10,226 nucleotides of DNA from an uncultured bacterium (GTDB lineage Bacteria; Bacillota; Clostridia; Lachnospirales; Lachnospiraceae): assembly GCA_905215405.1 (NCBI GenBank), contig CAJMQE010000115.1:1-10226 (forward strand), written 5' to 3'. Positions 7,057 to 10,226 of this stretch are shown in pieces. The notes under the pieces are model-generated. The model saw nothing but the letters and a program-made list of their open reading frames with translations, searched no databases and was not told where the DNA came from. Both the position numbers and the translations under genes were made by a program. How positions within the stretch are numbered: position 1 is the stretch's first letter; each line of letters starts with the position of its first letter.

Positions 7057-7085
7057 ACTATAGCACTAACCTAAAATAGTGTCAA
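7057..7085 (-). promoter_or_regulatory. Strong sigma-A promoter for the lysine riboswitch-dapA transcript
   Basis: Minus strand: TTGACA (7085-7080), a perfect -35, then 17 bases, then TATAGT (7062-7057), five of six matches to the -10. Transcription would start near 7050, a few bases before P1 of the aptamer, giving a dapA leader of about 355 nt. Confidence 0.85.
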
Positions 7086-7163
7086 CACAGTGACCTGTAA
7101 AAATAGTACATCCTTTATACATCTTTCATATAAGTATGTCTGATCCTATATTTAATATGTAAG

Positions 7164-7197
7164 AAAAAAACAAAGACGCATCAAAAATGATGCGCCT
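7164..7197 (-). terminator. Terminator downstream of ssb
   Basis: Minus strand: 7197-7188 pairs with 7183-7174 (10 bp, one G-U) around a 4-nt loop, followed by a T-rich tract including seven T (7170-7164). It lies about 140 bp after the ssb stop and separates that transcript from the dapA promoter. Confidence 0.85.
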
Positions 7198-7262
7198 CTG
7201 TAATTTCAGTTTTAATTATTTATAACTTTCCCGCAAAGCTTCGAACTTTTTAAGCACCAACT

Positions 7263-7314
7263 AAAAACTGATTCCGCTGCCACCGCTTCTGGCTACGGAC
7301 CACCCTTATCAGTC
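7263..7314 (-). other. Unexplained two-part RNA hairpin in the ssb 3' region
   Basis: Minus strand: an outer stem GACTGAT (7314-7308) with ATCAGTT (7272-7266, one G-T pair) encloses an inner stem TCCGTAGCCA (7299-7290) with TGGCAGCGGA (7282-7273; one A-A mismatch, one T-G) and a 7-nt loop. Eight unpaired bases sit on the 5' side between the stems. TTTT follows the outer stem. It begins 25 bases after the ssb stop and is more GC-rich than its surroundings. It could be a first terminator, a protective 3' structure or a small RNA. Short frames here (22 codons from an ATG; another ending FEALRESYK after an in-frame stop) are not convincing genes. Confidence 0.45.
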
Positions 7315-7338
7315 TCATTACTGTGATTGTTTTTCAAA

Positions 7339-7974
7339 TCACTCTCTGTCTACTACTTCGATCTTACTTACAGATACTTCGTAAGCAACTCTCTTTTCAA
7401 CATCTTCTTCATTTAACTTCTTGGTGTACTCTCTGCTCTGTACTCGACCCCAGACTAATAGATGTGTACCAACTTCAAGAGTTGAAGCATATCTAGCATT
7501 ACGCCCCCACGCAATACAAGGTATGTAATCGGATTTTCCATATGGACGATTTACTGCAATCAGGATATCTGCGATCTCACGGCCAAGAGGTGTCTTTCTA
7601 TAAATAGGTGGTTTACAAATGTAACCATCCAGATAGATCTGATTTGATTTTACCTGTTCTTCAGGTACTTCATCGACAAACTGGAATTCTCTTACAAATA
7701 TAGAAAGAACCAGTCTGTTCTTTGCGCCTTCATGCCGGTTATACGATCTGAACTGTCCAATTGCTTCAATCGTTTCTCCCTTATAATCCTTCGTTATATC
7801 AATTAATCTTTCTGAAATTAATAACGGAACAATATCCGCCATGTTACTCAGTCTGTTCACTGAGACTTTCACAATGTAGAAGCCCTCCCCAAAGACTTCA
7901 TGGCTGTACTGGAAATCGGAAATCACCTCTCCCACAATACAAACCTTGTTGTTTTCAATTACTTTGTCAATCAT
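7339..7974 (-). CDS. SSB-like protein with two OB folds
   Basis: A 211-residue protein that appears to be a duplicated OB-fold protein of the single-stranded DNA-binding family. The N-terminal half (about 8-100) has a strand opening NNKVCIVGEVISDF and the C-terminal half (about 112-205) has NQIYLDGYICKPPIYRKTPLGREIADILIAVNRPY followed by CIAWGRNARYASTLEVGTHLLVWGRVQSREY, the classic SSB pattern. The C-terminus is VVDRE, so the Gly/Pro-rich linker and acidic DDDIPF-type tail of housekeeping SSB are absent. It is therefore probably a paralogue and not the replication SSB; some clostridial SSB-like proteins share this form. AAGGGAG lies nine bases before the ATG, and a promoter candidate (TTAAGA 8028-8023, 17 bases, TATAAG 8005-8000) precedes it. 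It is divergent from typA. Confidence 0.82.
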   Translation of the reverse strand: MIDKVIENNKVCIVGEVISDFQYSHEVFGEGFYIVKVSVNRLSNMADIVPLLISERLIDITKDYKGETIEAIGQFRSYNRHEGAKNRLVLSIFVREFQFVDEVPEEQVKSNQIYLDGYICKPPIYRKTPLGREIADILIAVNRPYGKSDYIPCIAWGRNARYASTLEVGTHLLVWGRVQSREYTKKLNEEDVEKRVAYEVSVSKIEVVDRE

Positions 7975-8284
7975 TGCGTATTTCTCCCTTCGTCTGCTAC
8001 TTATAGTGCTTTATTATTTTGTTCTTAATAAGTATATGCATACTCAACATCAAATATACCACTTTTTGGTAAAAAAAGTTGGAATTTTTTCATTTTTTTG
8101 TAAGAATTTTAATATTATTTGTACTTTTTAGGAGTGTGTCGCATTAATATCTAAAACATTACTAATTGTATACAAAAAACTTATTACTTTTTACACCTTG
8201 CATTTTCTACAGAATATGATAAAATTAAAAAGTTATGGTTACTATATTCGTAGATTCACATTTATTATAGGAAGGAACATTCAA
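7975..8284. promoter_or_regulatory. Divergent ssb-typA intergenic region with candidate promoters
   Basis: A 310-bp AT-rich gap with no gene. Minus strand: TTAAGA (8028-8023), 17 bases, TATAAG (8005-8000), for ssb. Plus strand candidates for typA: TTGCAT (8198-8203), 16 bases, TAAAAT (8220-8225), or TTTACA (8190-8195), 19 bases, TATGAT (8215-8220); neither is close to consensus. Two small inverted repeats, AGTAT-4-ATACT (8031-8044) and TACCA-5-TGGTA (8057-8071), could be operators. Poly-T/poly-A tracts fill 8070-8100. Confidence 0.4.
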
Positions 8285-10111
8285 ATGAAAATAAAACGTG
8301 AAGATGTAAGAAACATTGCAATTATTGCCCACGTAGATCATGGTAAGACCACACTTGTTGATGAACTTTTAAAACAGAGCGGTACTTTCCGTAAAAACCA
8401 GGAAGTAGAAGAACGTGTCATGGATTCAAATGATATTGAACGTGAACGTGGTATCACTATTCTTTCAAAAAATACTGCTATTCATTATAAAGACACAAAA
8501 ATTAATATCATTGATACTCCGGGTCATGCTGATTTCGGTGGTGAAGTAGAACGAGTTCTTAAGATGGTAAACGGTGTTGTTCTTGTTGTCGATGCTTATG
8601 AAGGTGTTATGCCTCAGACTAAGTTCGTTTTAACAAAAGCACTTGCACTGAACTTATCAGTTATCGTCTGCATTAACAAAATCGATCGTCCTGAAGCAAG
8701 ACCAAATGAAGTTATTGATGAAATCCTTGAATTATTCATGGATCTTGATGCAACAGATGAACAGCTCGACTGTCCATTCATTTTTGCTTCTGCAAGAAAT
8801 GGTTATGCTATGGCAAACCTTGATGATGAAAGAACAGACATGGTACCTCTTTTCGAATGTATCTTAAACAACATCCCAGCACCAGAAGGTGATCCAGATG
8901 CAGATACACAGGTTCTGATCAGTACTATTGATTACAACGATTACGTTGGACGTATCGGTGTAGGTAAAGTTGATAACGGTTCTCTGAAGGTTAACCAGGA
9001 AGTAATGCTTGTTAACCACCATGATGAATCTATTCACAAACGTGTTAGAATTACTAAGCTGTATGAATTCAGCGGCTTAAACAAAATTGAAGTTGAAGAA
9101 GCCAAGATTGGTGCTATCGTAGCAATCGCTGGTATTCCTGATATTCACATTGGTGATACAATCTGTTCTCCTGAGAACCCAGTTGCTATCCCATTCCAGA
9201 AGATTTCTGAACCAACTCTTTCTATGGACTTCCTTGTAAACGACAGTCCACTTGCTGGTCAGGAAGGTAAATTCGTAACATCAAGACATTTAAGAGACAG
9301 ATTATTTAGAGAATTAAATACTGATGTCAGCCTTCGTGTTGAAGATAATCCAAACGCAGAAAACTCATTCAAGGTTTCTGGCCGTGGTGAACTTCATCTT
9401 TCTGTCCTCGTTGAAAACATGAGACGTGAAGGATATGAATTTGCAGTAAGTAAAGCAGAAGTTTTATATCACACTGATGAACGTGGTAAAAAATTAGAGC
9501 CAATCGAAACTGCTTATATTGATGTTCCTGAAGAATTTTCAGGTAGTGTTATTCAAAAGTTAAGTCAGAGAAAAGGTGAACTTCTTGGTATGGCTCCATT
9601 AAATGGTGGCTACACAAGATTACAGTTCTCTATTCCATCAAGAGGTCTGATCGGATACCGTGGTGAATTCATGACTGATACAAAAGGTAATGGTATTATC
9701 AATACTGCTTTTGAAGGTTATGAACCATACAAAGGTGAAATCCAGTACAGAAAACAGGGTTCTCTGATTGCATTCGAAACTGGTGAAGCTGTAACTTATG
9801 GTCTGTTCGCAGCTCAGGAACGTGGTACACTCTTCATCGGACCTGGTGAAAAAGTATATGCTGGTATGATTGTTGGACAGAATGCCCGTGCTGAGGATAT
9901 CGACGTTAATGTATGTAAGACAAAACATCTTACAAATACACGTTCTTCAGGTGCTGATGATGCACTTAAGCTTACAACTCCTAGAGTACTGAGCCTTGAA
10001 GAAGCACTTGATTACATCGATGTTGATGAACTTCTTGAAGTTACACCTGATTCACTCAGAATCAGAAAGAAGATCCTTGATTCAAAAGCTAGATACAGAA
10101 GTAAAAAGTAA
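8285..10111 (+). CDS. typA: Translational GTPase TypA/BipA
   Basis: A ribosome-associated GTPase of the EF-G/LepA superfamily, involved in 50S subunit assembly and growth under cold or stress. The 608-residue length is normal. GTPase motifs run in order: G1 AHVDHGKTT (residues 15-23), G2 ERGITI (54-59), G3 DTPGHADF (77-84), G4 NKID (131-134), and G5 SAR (169-171). Domain II, the EF-G-like domains and the TypA-specific C-terminal domain follow, with the conserved PSRGLIGYRGEFMTDT stretch near 455-470 and RSSGADDALKLTTP near the end. The ATG at 8285 is preferred over an in-frame TTG at 8198 because AGGAAGG lies nine bases before it and MKIKREDVRNIAIIAHVDHG is the usual N-terminus. Downstream is a group II intron end, with no obvious own terminator in the 63 nt between. 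Confidence 0.97.
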   Translation: MKIKREDVRNIAIIAHVDHGKTTLVDELLKQSGTFRKNQEVEERVMDSNDIERERGITILSKNTAIHYKDTKINIIDTPGHADFGGEVERVLKMVNGVVLVVDAYEGVMPQTKFVLTKALALNLSVIVCINKIDRPEARPNEVIDEILELFMDLDATDEQLDCPFIFASARNGYAMANLDDERTDMVPLFECILNNIPAPEGDPDADTQVLISTIDYNDYVGRIGVGKVDNGSLKVNQEVMLVNHHDESIHKRVRITKLYEFSGLNKIEVEEAKIGAIVAIAGIPDIHIGDTICSPENPVAIPFQKISEPTLSMDFLVNDSPLAGQEGKFVTSRHLRDRLFRELNTDVSLRVEDNPNAENSFKVSGRGELHLSVLVENMRREGYEFAVSKAEVLYHTDERGKKLEPIETAYIDVPEEFSGSVIQKLSQRKGELLGMAPLNGGYTRLQFSIPSRGLIGYRGEFMTDTKGNGIINTAFEGYEPYKGEIQYRKQGSLIAFETGEAVTYGLFAAQERGTLFIGPGEKVYAGMIVGQNARAEDIDVNVCKTKHLTNTRSSGADDALKLTTPRVLSLEEALDYIDVDELLEVTPDSLRIRKKILDSKARYRSKK

Positions 10112-10174
10112 TTTATCATTATTTTGAACCAGACATATCACTATCATATGATCGTAATAAATGATTTATACTAA

Positions 10175-10226
10175 ATCGGGTAGGAGGTAAATAATTATTT
10201 TATTTACCGTCCTCCCACACCACCGT
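10175..10226 (-). mobile_element. 3' end of a group II intron (probably class C), truncated by window edge
   Basis: Minus strand, the last 52 bases read as the end of domain V (ACGGTGGTGTG), domain VI, and the intron terminus CCCGAT. In domain VI, GGG (10216-10214) pairs with CCC (10180-10178), AGGA (10213-10210) with TCCT (10185-10182), and nine further pairs (10208-10200 with 10186-10194) close a 5-nt loop. An unpaired A at 10181 lies seven nucleotides from the proposed 3' end at 10175, the standard branch-point position, and the intron ends in AT, fitting the AY rule. The domain V fragment resembles those of clostridial class C introns. No T-tract follows the hairpin in either direction, so a simple typA terminator is less likely. 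The reverse transcriptase ORF would lie to the right. Confidence 0.78.

Noticed and set aside
6864..7079. 71-codon plus-strand frame over the lysine leader
   Set aside because: It coincides exactly with the antisense of the riboswitch aptamer; the sequence constraint is explained by RNA structure on the minus strand.
8198..8284. N-terminal extension of TypA from TTG 8198 (29 residues)
   Set aside because: The ATG at 8285 has a good AGGAAGG at proper spacing and gives the family N-terminus; the extension is AT-rich leader that contains promoter candidates.
9638..9928. 96-codon minus-strand frame inside typA
   Set aside because: It is antisense to conserved typA coding sequence, with no supporting signal.
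10175..10226. Reading the right-edge hairpin as the ordinary typA terminator
   Set aside because: No T-run follows it on the plus strand, the bulged A and AT end match domain VI, and the adjacent GGTGGTGTG fits domain V. It may still stop transcription incidentally.
1..10226. Defence system, phage, CRISPR or toxin-antitoxin content
   Set aside because: All long genes belong to known housekeeping or metabolic families; no repeat-spacer arrays, integrase, or paired small toxin/antitoxin frames are visible.

Overview
The window looks like chromosomal DNA of a low-GC anaerobic Firmicute, most likely of the family Lachnospiraceae (Blautia/Dorea/Ruminococcus-like). I infer this from the protein styles (PepF, DegV, DapB, and an SSB paralogue with two OB folds), AT-rich spacers, strong AGGAGG-type ribosome binding sites and a lysine riboswitch ahead of dapA. 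Nearly all of it is housekeeping or metabolic; I see no phage, CRISPR, toxin or defence module. The only mobile DNA is the 3' tip of a group II intron at the right edge.

Left block (1-3559, minus strand): read in the direction of transcription it is degV (fatty-acid-binding family), an isochorismatase-fold hydrolase, then oligoendopeptidase F. A hairpin terminator lies at the left edge. The gaps of 112-149 bp, with a terminator-like hairpin after the isochorismatase gene and a promoter/palindrome ahead of pepF, suggest separate units more than one tight operon. degV is divergent from a plus-strand gene for an acetyltransferase with two GNAT domains (3762-4514). The gap between them carries an unusual pair of overlapping face-to-face promoters.

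Middle block (4601-7085, minus strand): a lysine biosynthesis unit. A near-consensus promoter (TTGACA-17-TATAGT) drives a leader of about 350 nt with a lysine riboswitch, a 9-bp antiterminator and an intrinsic terminator, followed by dapA and, after a 368-bp gap holding one hairpin, dapB. DapA and DapB catalyse consecutive steps from aspartate semialdehyde towards diaminopimelate (peptidoglycan) and lysine, so lysine should shut off at least dapA. The unit ends in a 16-bp inverted repeat with an unusually long, itself structured loop, shared with the convergent acetyltransferase gene.

Right block (7164-10226): a minus-strand ssb-like gene for a protein of two OB folds without the usual acidic tail, with two successive hairpins in its 3' region; then the divergent plus-strand typA/bipA ribosome-associated GTPase. 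About 63 nt after typA the sequence becomes the 3' end of a minus-strand group II intron (domain VI with a bulged branch-point A and the end of domain V), which runs out of the window.

Nothing here amounts to an undescribed system. The items most worth a second look are the intron end, the riboswitch switch helices, the mirrored promoters, the structured inverted repeat after dapB, the unexplained hairpin after ssb and the two-domain architectures of the SSB and GNAT proteins.
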